Source: Malachius bipustulatus
Taxonomy: Eukaryota > Arthropoda > Insecta > Coleoptera > Melyridae
Direction: 5' to 3'
Length of the DNA stretch: 64,000 bases
Assembly (NCBI GenBank): GCA_910589415.1
Contig: OU342630.1
Location: forward strand, 15,719,867 to 15,783,866
Shown piece after piece: positions 33,628-46,051 of the stretch. Numbering within the stretch: position 1 is the stretch's first letter; each line of letters begins with the position of its first letter. The notes under the pieces were generated by a model that did no database searches, was not told the DNA's origin, and was given only the letters and a program-made list of their open reading frames with translations. The translations under genes and the position numbers were made by a program.

Positions 33628-36180
33628 GGCTATTACATTACAATTATTACAATTACAATTTCAATTACAAATTTCTTTATTGTACTTGAATTACAACAGT
33701 TATTGCTCAGTACAACAGCGTCATTACAAAAATTATAAAAACAAACATAAAGACAAACAGTAAAAATTTAAAACACACAGTATGTCAACATAACGCCGGG
33801 AACAGTGAGGGTCGAGACGCGCAGAGACACCAAAGAAATCAGTTCTCGATCGATACATGAGTAAGGTAATCGAGTATGGTTCAATTAGATAACATTTTTC
33901 AAAGTACGAGTTAGCATATCGTACCTAACAATGTTCTGATCCAGAACGAAGGTCTGGTTCTGGTCGGGTCAGAACATATTCCTTCGAAAAAAAAAAACAA
34001 TACAAAATGCCATTTATTAGCTTCAAATGAGCAGTATCGCGAGACGCTTTTTTAGTTCAAAAAATCTTCAATTTGTGAAGTGAATGTTAGGAATTGTATA
34101 TTGACATACGTTACAAAAGTCATAGCCTACCGTCAGTCTTTTTGTTTTGTTACTCACTCCTTGAAAAATAAAGAGCTAACATAAAATAGATTCATAAGGT
34201 ATTATATTTTTTACGATTTCTCTTTAAACAGACGTTACGTGTTATCTGGAATTGAATGGTTACATTGTATTTTGTATTAAATTTCGCTGCGGCATAAAAT
34301 ACGATAATCTTGTGAGCAGTAAAGGATAAGAATATAACGCACTGCATGCGACAATGTGACAACTTACTGTGAAACATCCAGTGCACTCAAGAAAATTAAT
34401 GTCATATTTTATGATTTTCGTTTAGCTTTTCCAACCATATTAAATTTTTTGCAGGTCCAACCTATAATATCCAAGAAATTTTAAGCAGCATCTCGCAAAG
34501 CCTCATATTTTTAAAAATAATACAGTCTGTCTACATGAGCTGGAATATTATTATAAATTAATAAATTATTTTTCATAGAGGGTAGTAGGTCTAGATGATC
34601 TAAAACCTAAAATCAGACATCAAATTTTTGCAGTCGATTACGAAATCGAAGTCGGTTTGTCAAAGAACGTGAATCTTAATAAAATGTATATTTAAAGTAT
34701 AGAGGCGAAGCCGGAGTACCTACTCGAAATAGAGCGACAGCGGGTATTATAAAGGCAATTTCTGAAGAAGGTATCGAGTCTTCATGGAATTTTTTTTTAA
34801 TTTATCTATTCTTGACATGAAAGTAATTACAAAAATGTTAATAAAAGTCATTTGACGTTGATATTAGCTTCAAAAACGAGTACACAAGTCTGCCCGTTAG
34901 CCTAATGAGCCTTTATAATATTGGCTGCGAGGGTTTTAAGACTCGCATCCACGAATACTTTACGCTAGTTTTTATTATTGTATACATTTTGACATCATAA
35001 ATTGTTGAATATTTGAGTTAAGATTTTTAAATTTCTGTCAGTAATTATTTTATTTGATACTTCCGGCCGAGCCATTTAAAAATGGCGGCCATTTGAAATT
35101 TCGTAATTTTGCAAGATGGTATAAAAACTTTGATGCCAATTTAACAGAATTGGAAGATAATTATTTGAAATAAGTTAATGCAATAAAATTTGCATTATTT
35201 CTATTAATAAGCAGAGGCGTGGGTAGGAAAAGGGTAAAAAGGGCTTAATTTCTATAACCATTTATGAGCATATTTTTTGAGGAATTGAACTGAAATTTTT
35301 ACAGTAGACAACTATTATACTAATAATCTTAAACCCTCAAAAATTTCAAGAAGCACATAAGAAAATTTTCGAAAAAAATGTCTAGTTGATGTTTTTCCAA
35401 TTTTTAGCGTTAATTTTTGATCACAGTAGGCTAGTTATTCCAACGGCTAAAAGGTAATTTATCCATTTTATAAATCTTCGAAAGCTTTAGACACAGAAAC
35501 AAAGTTTTTTGAAATTCACCAAAAAATAAAAGTTATTGAGGTGCTTCCGCATTTAAAGTGACACTGTAGTAGTTAGAAGTGAGGCAGGTGCAAAAAGTAA
35601 ATCTGCCGCATAATTGAGAATTTAGCATTAACCTCGCAGGTAATTTGTTCACAATTAAATCAGCAGATGCAGATTCACTATTAACAAGAATTAGGTAGGT
35701 ATATTTCCAATTGCTAGCATTTGATTAAAGAAGTTCCTTCAAAAGCGGTTTTCTTTCAGAATTCATGAACCGAGACGGAATCAGATTTGATATTCTCAAC
35801 TTTTATTGCGGGAGTAATTATTCAATCTTCCGAAAAATTTAAAATTGAGGTGCAACGTTCTACGGAAAAAAATATAAAAGCAATAAACCATGGATGTGAT
35901 GCATGGAAGAAAGAATTAAAAATCAAACGTTTAAGATGATGTACCGTTGACGGAGTGTTAAATATATCTTCTGACATCATACTTTCGATCTTTATCATAA
36001 TTTAATAATGCCAGAACATGATATTGTTGCAGGATTTACTTTTCGTTTCTTATTAAAGCTTCGTAAGGTATAAGCCGGAAAAAACAAAATACTGTCTCAC
36101 ATTCGATTGGCCATCGTTAACTTCACAAAATCACCAAATTGTGATAATAGAGACGTTTTATTGCTCGTTCGTTTGACCAC
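33628..36180. other. Intergenic with an ATTACA simple repeat
   Basis: 33637-33672 is an (ATTACA)-type tract, followed by tttctttattgtacttgaat; it may be the tail of an old LINE or SINE. The rest to 36180 shows no supported gene. Confidence 0.45.
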
Positions 36181-36453
36181 GTTTGACCACCGAATAAATT
36201 GGTTTGATCACGTCCAGAAAAAAAGAAAGATTTTTTTTTTTCACTTTTTCGTTCCGGATAACTTCACATATCTCTAGAAGCTAAATGGTTAGTTTCCGGG
36301 GTAGAAACTTGCTCACGACGTTTGACCCTCACTTTAAAAAGAATGACCACTTATGAAGAGATTTTCATTTTTTCTTCTCGTGAAGTTAGCGAGGAATAAA
36401 ACAGAAGATCTTTTTTCTGGACGTGGTGAAACAAAATTATTCGGTGGTCAAAC
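36181..36453. mobile_element. 273-bp MITE, GTTTGACCACCGAATAA ends
   Basis: gtttgaccaccgaataa at 36181 and ttattcggtggtcaaac ending at 36453 are perfect at the ends. TIR similarity runs inward for about 45 bp to cgtccagaaaaaa and ttttttctggacg. The 66-codon frame inside is not a gene. Confidence 0.75.
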
Positions 36454-36777
36454 GATGATGAATCCAATGCGCTATAGAAATTTGTTTTCCCGATTTTTTT
36501 CGGCTTTCTTCACAAAAGTATTTAGTATACAAGTAAATAATACTTATACATAAATCAGCGTAAGACTGTTTGTGATTTCATAATAAAAGTAAATACTGTT
36601 TCAAAAGCGACTGTTTTACCCATCACTATTATTGTTGTCATCGAATGTTGTCCATTTAGGTGACCCTACATAGTATTTACTCTATGGTTTGGACTATTGA
36701 TCGCTACTTTTATACGTAAACGTCACTGTCATAACTGCAAAACTGTATTGTAATGAACTTTGGGATGCCTTATGTCA
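36454..36777. other. Intergenic, nothing recognised
   Basis: A short cttatgtcactttttctac segment near 36770 recurs near 39850; otherwise nothing seen. Confidence 0.45.
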
Positions 36778-37350
36778 CTTTTTCTACTTCTAACGTTTAA
36801 TATGCATATTAAATATGAATCACCAGTGCTTTAATGGGTCTCATTAAGATACAAATTTTCATTAAAGCACTGGTCAAGCAGGTCAAGCTATCCAATGGCA
36901 GAGGAGCATTTGCAATCGAATCGGTTCCTTTTCGCTCACAATCGGGTCGCTCCAAACCAACCGAAGTCACAGAGTTGTCATACTCACGACAAAAATTGCC
37001 TTGTGATATAAGTTCTGTATTTCTGAAAAAAAATTCTGAACGTTTATTTAATTTAGAACATAAGTAACATTCAAAGAAAATTTATCAAGATTTTATGTTA
37101 CCTTAATTACTTTGATAGGTAGGTATATCGTGTAAAAGATAAGAAGATAAAGTATTATATTATTCGTAGCGCTCCGTGATAGTATTCAAAGCGGCAACGC
37201 TGCGACCGTCGCGTTGCGCAGGTAAACAATATCGTAATTAATGGCTGTCAATGTTATTAAAATTATTAATTAATCTCAAAATCGAAGCGTAAAATTCGGA
37301 ATTCGAACTTCGCATAATAAAAATTACGCAGTAGTGAGTAGTGCCCTTTG

Positions 37351-37536
37351 AACTTGATACTAAAACATGTCTCAGCAGAACAATCTTAGCGACGAAGAGA
37401 AAATTTGGTAATATACAAATAGCAACCTATCTTCACCTCAATGAACTTGATACTAAAACATGTCTCAGCAGCATAATCTTAGCGACGAAGAGAAAATTTG
37501 GTATTATACAAATAGCAACCTATCTTAACCTCAATG
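37351..37536. repeat. 93-bp tandem repeat, two units
   Basis: aacttgatactaaaacatgt recurs at 37351 and 37444, and the units match closely. The sister duplication (38831-39691) has only one unit, so this tandem arose after or was lost since the larger duplication. The 74-codon frame across it repeats because 93 is a multiple of three. Confidence 0.85.
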
Positions 37537-37639
37537 ATCCGCAATTGTACACGGGTCATTGTTAAAATATATAATTTTTTAATCTTTTCTATGAAATAAA
37601 AAAGGGTCGTAGAAAAAATAGTGTATGGAACTCGCAGAT

Positions 37640-37730
37640 AATGGCTATTAATATGCTCTTATGATGGTTAAGACACTCGCCTACGGCTCGTATCTTAACC
37701 ATCATACTCGCGTATTAATAGCCTTCATTA
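37640..37730. repeat. Compact palindrome with a CTACGGCTCG centre
   Basis: aatggctattaatatg with cgtattaatagcc, and atgatggttaaga with tcttaaccatcat, pair around cactcgcctacggctcgta. Part of the 0.9-kb duplication; a diverged copy is near 39600-39672. Confidence 0.7.
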
Positions 37731-37753
37731 TAAGCTCGTTGCATAATATACTA

Positions 37754-38830
37754 ATTCCCGCACACTTTTATAAACGTGAGAAATCTTATAGTTTGCGTAC
37801 AAATAACAATGCACAAAGTGATACTTTTTATAGTGGTCGTAGGAAAAATATATATTTACAAGAATAGGACGCATACAAAGTAGAATTTTTAACACAATTA
37901 ATTAAATATCTGCCATTTTTTAAATTCTTACAATAAACATCTGAAACTTTCATAGTTTACTCTTGAAATGATATAAAAAAACCTTAAAATTTTAGTTCGC
38001 AAAATGCAGAGCCAAAATATTCGACACTTATGAAAAAAATAACATTTCTTTTGGTGGGAATTACGCAATTCATCATTAAATAAACTTTAATAACATAATA
38101 GTATATTGTGAAACAAGTGCGGAAAAGAGAAAATTTCTCACGAGTGTGAAAGAATTGTGACACGAGACGAAGTCGAGTGAAATGTCGAGTGAAATGTCTT
38201 TTCCGCACGCGCTACACACAGTACTTTTCCTACGAACACAATTTAACAGATTAATTATTTAACAAATTTAACACATAAATGATTTTTTTTTGACAATGCT
38301 CTGCTTTTATGACCTTTTCTCCAATTTATGAAATGTTTATAAGCAGATTCGTATTTTTCTCTCGAAACTATAGGTAGCAAATTCAAAGAACACAAACCTG
38401 TTTGTTTTCTGACTTCAGCAGGTGGTGTATTTTTCTGCTTCAAATTCAAAGGAATCAGAATCCATTATAATGATAGGTAACTAAAATTTATTTTTTCAGA
38501 CTACCTAGGTATTATTTTGAATTATTCTACCAATGACTTTTTAATATTACTATTATATACTGTTAAATCATTGAATTCTACCGACAATATTATTATTATT
38601 TATTATTAGACTCCGTATCTAAACTAAAAATAAAGTGCATGACGTTGGAGCCTGGAGACGTGGTAGATATGCAGCTTCCACACAACGCAGGCGCAGTCGT
38701 GGATTGAAGTTAGAGGTGTGCGAGTTTTCACGTTCGTGAATTTGATGTGAACGCTACGCAATGCTGTTATTAGCGATCAACTCGTAAATTTTAATAATTA
38801 CTGCCACAAGAGAATAATGAGTATATTATA
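37754..38830. other. Spacer between the two duplicated blocks
   Basis: Holds the 38116-38213 palindrome and a gtgagaaatcttatagtttg...agtggtcgtaggaaaa segment (37778-37852) that recurs at 39885-39955. No gene seen. Confidence 0.5.
38116..38213. repeat. Compact inverted repeat with a CGAAGTCG centre
   Basis: gtgcggaaaaga near 38116 and tcttttccgcac ending near 38213 are exact inverted complements. The interior includes cacgagacgaagtcgagtg and a 12-bp direct repeat (gtcgagtgaaat). Confidence 0.65.
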
Positions 38831-39691
38831 TTTTTTCTACTCCCAACCTTTAATATGCATATTAAATATGAATCACCAGTGCTTTAATGGGTCTCATTAA
38901 GATACAAATTTTCATTAAAGCACTGGTCAAGCTATCCAATGGCAGAGGCAGAGGAGCATTTGCAATCGAATCGGTTCCTTTTCGCTAACAATCGGGTCGG
39001 CAAGCCAACCGAAGTCACAGAGTTGTCATACTCATGCACGACAAAAATTGCCTTGTGATATAAGTTCTGTATTTCTGAAAAAAAATTCTGAACGTTTATT
39101 TAATTTAGAACATAAGTAACATTCAAAGAAAATTTATCAAGATTTTATGTTACCTTAATTAATTTGATAGGTAGGTATATCGTGTAAAAGATGGGAAGAT
39201 AAAGTATTATATCATTCGTAGCGCTCCGTGATAGTATACCTATTCAAAGCGGCAACGCTGCGACCCGCGTTGCGCAGGTAAAAATATCGTAATTAATGGC
39301 TGTCATGTTATTAAAATTATTAATGAATCTCAAAATTGAAGCGTAAAATTCGGAATTCGAACTTCGCATAATAAAAATTACGCAGTAGTGAGTAGTGCCC
39401 TTTAAACTTGATACTAAAACATGTCTCACCAGAATAATCTTAGCGACGAAGAGAAAATTTGGTAATATGCGTAAACAAATATCTTAACCTCAATGATCCG
39501 CAATTGTACACGGGTCATTGTTAAAATATATAATTTTTTAATCTTTTCTATGAAATAAAAAAGGGTCGTAGAAAAAATAGTGTATGGAACTCGCAGATAA
39601 TGGCTATTAATACGCTCTTATGATGGTATTATGATATTCATACTCGCGTATTAATATAGCCTTCATTATAAGCTCGTTGCATAATATACTA
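38831..39691. repeat. Direct duplication of about 0.9 kb, copy 2
   Basis: Second copy of 36778-37753, offset about 2.05 kb, with small indels and a single 93-bp unit. Confidence 0.82.
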
Positions 39692-40052
39692 TTATAGTCT
39701 TGTCGGGTTCTATGTTATCCCATTTGTGTTTATTTTATTACCTTGAAGCTTTAAATGAATAGTTATTCCATTAACAATAAGTAACAGTTGAGTTCTCAGT
39801 TACCGCCCACCTTTACATTAAAACTGTACGGAAATGATTTTTGGCTATGCCTTATGTCACTTTGTCGCACAGTTTTGGATACGTGAGAAATCTGCTAGTT
39901 TGCGCACAAAAAACGATGCGCAAAGTAGTGTTTTGTATAGTGGTCGTAGGAAAAGATTTTTTTTTTACTTTTCGTAACGAATATATTTTTTTCTTCAAAC
40001 GTCAGTAAATCAGACATTACTCGACTCAGTAGCCGGTCTCAAAGTTTCACTT

Positions 40053-40115
40053 TTCCTCCGCCGGAGCTAAAGTGTTGCCAAGCAACACTTTACCTCCGCC
40101 GGAGCTAAAGTGGTG
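40053..40115. repeat. CCTCCGCCGGAGCTAAAGTG repeat pair around a hairpin
   Basis: cctccgccggagctaaagtg occurs at 40055 and 40093 (38-bp offset). Between them aaagtgttgccaagcaacacttt is a palindrome, and ctccgccggag is self-complementary. Confidence 0.7.
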
Positions 40116-40996
40116 CCATAGCAACGTCAACATACAAACACATAGCTACCTGTATTAAGAATCAACTATTGAAATTTTATTAATGTAGGCCCGTATATTC
40201 ATCAATAAAATTCAACCAAGATATGAAAACTCTCTAGTTTATTATTATCTAATAAGGTTAAAAGGAATTTGGTATTAATCAAACATAATCTTTGGAAAAT
40301 CTACACCGAAACGAAGTAATTCTATGAAACGTCATAATTATACCCGAAGCCGGACGGTCGACAGTCGACTACAGTCGAGTCGAGCTCGTGCTCGGCTCAG
40401 TCGGCTCAAACGTCAGAAAAAAAGTTGGGTTATTGCGAGGTAAACAAAAATAATTATTATTCCGTATTGAAATTTGAATATTGAACACAAGGATAATAAT
40501 TATAACCATATACCTAGGTACATAAAGGAATCCAACATCTTATATTTTTATTATTAGGTAGGTATTAGTGCACAGTTATAGGTACCTACCTACAATGACC
40601 TACATATTTAACATTCAACTTCTGACTGACTGGCATCATCATTAACAGAAAATGAAAAAATTGACCAAGCAGGGTCTAGCAAGAGGTAGGTAGATGTTAT
40701 CATTAATTTTATAACTTACTTACAAACTTTTATAACGTTTTTAATTTTGATTTTGCGATGATTAGTAGTTTAGTTACATAATTATTATTTTATTATTTTT
40801 CTTTAATAATTTCAATAATAATTTCTCGATGTTCACTGACGTTGATGACAGTGTCAATTTGACAGCGCCGCGTTTCTATAGAAGCAGCCCATACACCATA
40901 CTCACCTACTTATACCAGTCCAAACCTTTTGAAAATTCGCTTTCCTTCAATTAAAAATGATGTTCTTGCTTAAATTTGCCCACGTTTGAAGAAAAA

Positions 40997-41130
40997 ATAG
41001 TATATTTTATTTGGAGGAAAAGTGACTTTTCATGGCTTGCTCTCTATTATCAGCCTCACTTCGTTCGGCTGATAAACACGAGCGCGCCATGAAAAGTGTC
41101 ACTTTCCCTCCGTATAAAATAATATACTAT
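40997..41130. repeat. Compact palindrome with a CTTCGTTCGGCT centre
   Basis: Arms atagtatattttatttggag through tcatgg (40997-41035) and ccatga through aataatatactat (41087-41130) are inverted complements with few mismatches, around tatcagcctcacttcgttcggctgata. Confidence 0.75.
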
Positions 41131-41578
41131 TATAATAATAGAAGAACCTTGAAAAAGTACATTCAGTGAAAAAAAATGCAAACGCTAACACCTATATTGT
41201 TAATGCATTCGAATCAAGTTATTTGAACTACTTTAGAAAAGGGAGATTTAGAAATTAAATCGATAATTAAAAAAAATATATAGGTATTGAAAAAAATGTA
41301 AAAATAAAATAAATGTAGGCTGATGGTTAAGAAATTCGATATGCATAATTATTCTTTAATTCGGAGCTACTTTTATCAATTAATTTTATTGGTATTTCGC
41401 GCATAATTAGAGGTACTTTACCTACACTGAAAACAAAAAGAATAATTTAGTCAAGACATGCTTGAATTATTAAAAAGGAACATAATATGGTAACATTTAA
41501 TCAACGGTCAAATTTCAACTCGAATTTTTTTGTCATTTATATCTTTAAATTGGCGTTTCTCCGAAATTGCTTTTTGAG

Positions 41579-42265
41579 TAACGTCAGTAAGACCTCTTTC
41601 ACACCTACGGTTTTTAACCGTGGCCGTGTACGGCTACGGAGCCGTGCTTAATCGAAACACGTTATCATAAATGCAAGCTTTCTCACAAGACGATTTGTTG
41701 CCGGAGCCGTACACGGCTGCCGTCGCAGCACGGCTAGTTGACTGCTACGGCACGGTGCCGGAGCCGCTTACGGCAACAGAAAAACACACAAGTGTATACA
41801 CGCATGCACACGTGCCGTGTGTTGATACTGTTTCGTACGATACGGTATCGTACGGACGTTAATAACATTTTCTAAATTTATGGAAATTATAATAACGAAA
41901 TTATGGTTATTGAATTAGATCATGAACTACTAATTACACTAGTTGAAGATCCTTTCGTATCTCGCGAAACAATGTTGCAAATTCCCCCATCGACTGACTG
42001 TTTTCAAGAAGTGGATCAATCCAAAATTTTCCTGCTTTTCGCGACTGTCTACGACGATGCCAAAGCATTATTAGCAATATGCGTCTTTTTTGTTCATCCA
42101 TCGTAGGTGCAACTGACAAAAATACTTAAAAAAAAACATCCAGTGCCGCGTTGTGTACTAAAAACCGTATGCCGTGTGAACACAAATCAAATTAAATTAC
42201 GGCACGGCTACGGCACGGTTACCGTTAGAAAACCGTATGTGTGAAAGAGACCTTACTGTACGTTA
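41579..42265. mobile_element. TIR element with CACGGCTACGG-rich ends
   Basis: Left taacgtcagtaagacctctt and right aggtctcttt (complement strand) extend inward through tcacacctacgg and a dense run of acggc/gccgt motifs on both sides (41610-41850 and 42140-42235). The interior is AT-rich and holds a 67-codon frame (41903-42106, MVIELDHELLITLVEDP) that could be the start of a lost protein gene. Class not recognised. Confidence 0.7.
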
Positions 42266-43287
42266 ATTCGGCCGTGAGGTATAGGTATAGGACTTTATTG
42301 AGGTCCACTCAAAAAAATCCTTTACTTAAATAATTATTAAATATTTCTTGATTTTCCCAATCAAACTGAAATAATCTTATCGTCGGCAATCGGTAGGTGA
42401 GTTCTCTATCGAATCACAAATAAAAAAATAATGAATCAAACTGTCAAAATCTTAGTTAAAAGCAATTCGATGTGGATGTCGAAACCAATCGACATGCAAT
42501 AATTGATATTACATTATTTTTAGTAGTATCTGAAATAAGTATGATCAATAGCTTTTAGATTAATACTAATAATAATTATAAAAGAATTACTTCACGAAGT
42601 AGGTACTAATAATAATAACGAAGAAAAATGTATGTTATCCTGAATTGGTTAAAGTAATGACACTAACTAACACCAACTATAGCCAAGTTCTATGCTCCAT
42701 TATAATGATTATTCCTCTAGGCTCATAATTATTAATAAAATTATAAAGATGGGGTAAAGGTAGAATTTTTCATGTAATACTATTAACCATGATAAAGGAA
42801 GGTAAAGCACCTTCCTGAATTAAAATGAATGTATATTAATGGCATCATAATTCCCGGTATAATTATTAATTTGATGTAAGCGTAGCAAAATAACTGTCAT
42901 TTCAGTCACCCTCCGTTAATGCATAAAAGTGATAAAATACAGGAAGAAGTTCGACCCGAACAAACTCTAATGTACCTACCGTACGAGAAAATTTAGGCGA
43001 CCACTATATTAATGATTAATTCTGGATTAAATAAATTAAAAGTTTAGATCATTTTTCCAAAAAGAAATATTCTGAATGAATCGCTTCTTATTTCAGAAAG
43101 AACCCAAGTAAAATTTTCGCCATTTTGAGTTTATTACACCAACATGTATTTTTGGTGGTTACACAGAGTGTTTTGAAATGAGGTAATAATGAGGAAAAAT
43201 AATTATTTAATTTTGAAACTAATTATAAAATAAAAAAAGATGTGAAAGTGAATATCCCCAAATATGATAAACCAACAAAAAAAAAAT
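42266..43287. other. Intergenic, nothing recognised
   Basis: AT-rich; no supported feature. Confidence 0.5.
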
Positions 43288-44168
43288 ACAGGGTTATTCA
43301 CGGTATACGCCACGGAAGATTATGGCCGTGTCTCTGGATTTTAGGATCCTTTTATTTTTGGAGTGGATAGAGACCCGGCAGAGGTACGTTTTAAAATTAT
43401 ATTCATAATGTACAGTGTGTCCCAAAAGCATGAAACATATCAAAGTTATGTTTTTTTAAATGGAATGCTCCTATGTTATTGCATTTTTAGATTGCCTCGG
43501 AAGAAAAAAGAAGATTGGCTTTTACAGTTGGTGTTTAAATTCAGAAGTTTGTGAGTTATAAACAAGTGAAAATCGTCATTTTTCAAGTTCAAGGCCCTGT
43601 ACAAGAAAAACGGCTTAAGATAGAGAAAAACGGCTTACATGCCCCTATTTTACTTTTTCATGTACTATCCTATCATGTAGATGAAATGTTTATACAGGGT
43701 GATAAAAAATTTGAAAAATTCTGAGATTTCTCCACGCGTCGACAAATAAAAAAATCAAAGAAAGTACAAATGTTTCTATACCATAGGATAGTACATGAAA
43801 AGTTAAAATAGGGACATGTAAGCCGTTTTTCTCTATCTTGGACCGTTTTCGTTGTACAGGGCCTTGAACTTGAAAAATGACGATTTTCACTTGTTTATAA
43901 CTCACAAACTTCTGAATTTAAACACCAACTGTAAAAGTCTTTTCTTCTTTTTTCTTCCGAGGCAATCTAAAAATGCAATAACATAGGAGCATGCCATTTA
44001 AAAAAACATAACTTTGATATGTTTCATGCTTTTGGGACACCCTGTACATTATGAATAAATTTTAAAACGTACCTCTGCCGGGTCTCTCTCCACTCCAAAA
44101 ATAAAAAGATCAAAAAATTCAGAGACACGGCCATAATCTTCCGTGGCGTATACCGTGAATAACCCTGT
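43288..44168. mobile_element. 881-bp inverted-repeat element, ACAGGGTTATTCACGG ends, copy 2
   Basis: Same family as 19426-20302, with ends acagggttattcacggtata and tataccgtgaataaccctgt, flanked by AT. An internal tatacagggtgataaaaaat (about 43692) marks a nested end motif that is degraded (caaggtg) in the other copy. Confidence 0.88.
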
Positions 44169-45915
44169 ATATACATATACAAAAATAAAAATTTATTGCT
44201 TTTGAGAGTGTGCGGCACACACATTCAGAAAAAACCCAAGTGCCGTATGCATCGTTGCTGTTATAACGATGAATATTGTTCCTTGATTAATCGTCTGATT
44301 GTCTGTGTTACTCCCAAAACTACATTTTGGGTAATGATAAACTCAAAATGACGAAAATGTGACTTAGTTTGTTTCTGAAATAAGCGACACACGAGGCACC
44401 GCTAACAGAATATCGGCCCGATGCTATACGAGGATTACAAAAATTATGGACCGCTAACAGAATATCGGCCCGCCCGATGCTATACGAGGATTGCAAAAAT
44501 TATGGTTACGTATAGCAATACTGTTGAGTACATAATAAAAAATGCTAATATAGCCTTCACAGCAATTTAATTATTTCCTTTTGGTTAGAAGTTTTGATGT
44601 TGAACCAATAGTTAGTTAACTTAACTAAACTATGTGCTTCGACTTCACGTTTAAAACTATTGGTGGTAGTTGATTTATTCCTATTGTAACTGAAGTTATA
44701 CTGGTTTGGATGGAGCCCAAGTTTATCAATGACTACGATCTACTAGGTATAGCCATTTCAAACAGTACTCCCTACGGTCTGTGCTACGGTGAATCGGTTT
44801 CGGAGTTTAAAGCAATGCACGCGACTCGGTTACAGTTATAATTTACCAGGAAAACGGAATAAAATCTACATAGGTATCTTGATAAAATATTGGCAAAGAC
44901 TGCACTTCCTATTTTATTATAATCAGTACTAGTGTAAAATTTACTGCATACTAACTGTAGTAACTGTTCATTCGATTACGTGCATGTGAGCTGCTGGACA
45001 ACGATAACACACTGAACTACTATAGTAATATTACATTAGTAGGGCGCAAATAAAATAATTATTGAAAAAAGATCGGTGAGCTCAATCCATGTTGATTAGG
45101 TTTATCGGCACTAAACCTATATATTTGCATGTTCTGAGGGGATATTTTTCCTCTACAGTGTACAGTGTAAATATCCGGTTCGTAGAAAGTAAAAAAAAAG
45201 ATTGAAAAAAGTTGAAAAACTAGTAGGTAATTCATATTCGTTCATTAGTCGAAATAACAATAATTATTTCGCTAGGTTGGTCATTTCACTAGGGGCAAAT
45301 AAGAATGCATTGGATATTTTATTTAAATTTCTATTTAACTAATTTAACCAATTAAAATAATTTCTATTATTTTAATTACTATTTAACATTAATAAAGAAA
45401 AGTCAAATTAAAAAAAAACATTCCAATTTTTTTTTAATGTTAATCCTTGCCTCGCCTCCCGCCAAGGTTCACAATAACACCCACATCTATCGTGTCAAAT
45501 GAAGACGTAATTCGAGTAGGCTTTGGAAAAAAAAATCAACAGCTTTCTGATATGGGTCATGTCAGCTAAACTGGCCATGATGTCACCAATGATAATATCA
45601 TCTTTATACCAACCTTATTTACACAAAGCACCTCTGAGCGTATGACGATATGATTTGAGGTGGTAGGACTGAAACCATGTAGTCGGATTCATTCGAATGA
45701 AAATTACTCTCAAATTATGACGTTCAACGTAATTAATTATTTACGAGTGTCATTTTTATGGTAACCGAAAATTTCTCAGAGGAAATTTCGATTTGCGCTA
45801 CGTAAAATCGGTGTGTTAATATGCATAGTTATGTTGTGACATTAGTTTTTGATGTTAATGATAAAATCTTCCTAAGCTTTTATTGTCTAATTATTATCAG
45901 TAAACGCGAAAAGCG
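44169..45915. other. Intergenic
   Basis: Apart from the 52-bp tandem repeat at 44399, nothing supported. Confidence 0.5.
44399..44506. repeat. 52-56 bp tandem repeat, two units
   Basis: ccgctaacagaatatcggcc recurs at 44399 and 44451; the second unit has an extra cgcc and one substitution (ttacaaa/ttgcaaa). Confidence 0.85.
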
Positions 45916-46051
45916 TATAGTTGGACCAAAGATATAACGAAACGACTTCTCTGTCATTTTATCAATTTTTGGATTATTGAAATATTGTTGAAGTCTAAAA
46001 TATGACAGTTTAACAATTAGATTTTTTCGTTATATCTCTTGGTCGACTATA
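45916..46051. mobile_element. 136-bp MITE, TATAGTTGGACCAA ends, copy 1
   Basis: tatagttggaccaaagatat and atatctcttggtcgactata are inverted ends. Both sides continue with aacgaaa/tttcgtt, then a nearly symmetric atgacag/ctgtcat interior. TA at the tips suggests a Tc1/mariner-type MITE. A second copy is at 62972-63101. Confidence 0.75.

Larger units (their letters stand above)
36778..37753. repeat. Direct duplication of about 0.9 kb, copy 1
   Basis: Closely matches 38831-39691 in the same orientation. It starts near taatatgcatattaaatatg and contains the inverted pair accagtgctttaatg/cattaaagcactggt (about 36824-36870). It ends in a compact palindrome (37640-37730). This copy has an extra 93-bp unit. 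Confidence 0.82.
39692..41578. other. Intergenic with compact palindromes
   Basis: Contains the two repeats listed at 40053 and 40997. Otherwise AT-rich, with no gene seen. Confidence 0.5.

Noticed and set aside
33637..33760. ATTACA-repeat tail as a defined LINE
   Set aside because: Only the simple repeat and a vague tail are visible; no coding or diagnostic 3' end could be matched.
34760..34790. CTGAAGAAGGTATCGAGTC as a further hammerhead
   Set aside because: No GAAA after the putative stem II and no stem I partner.
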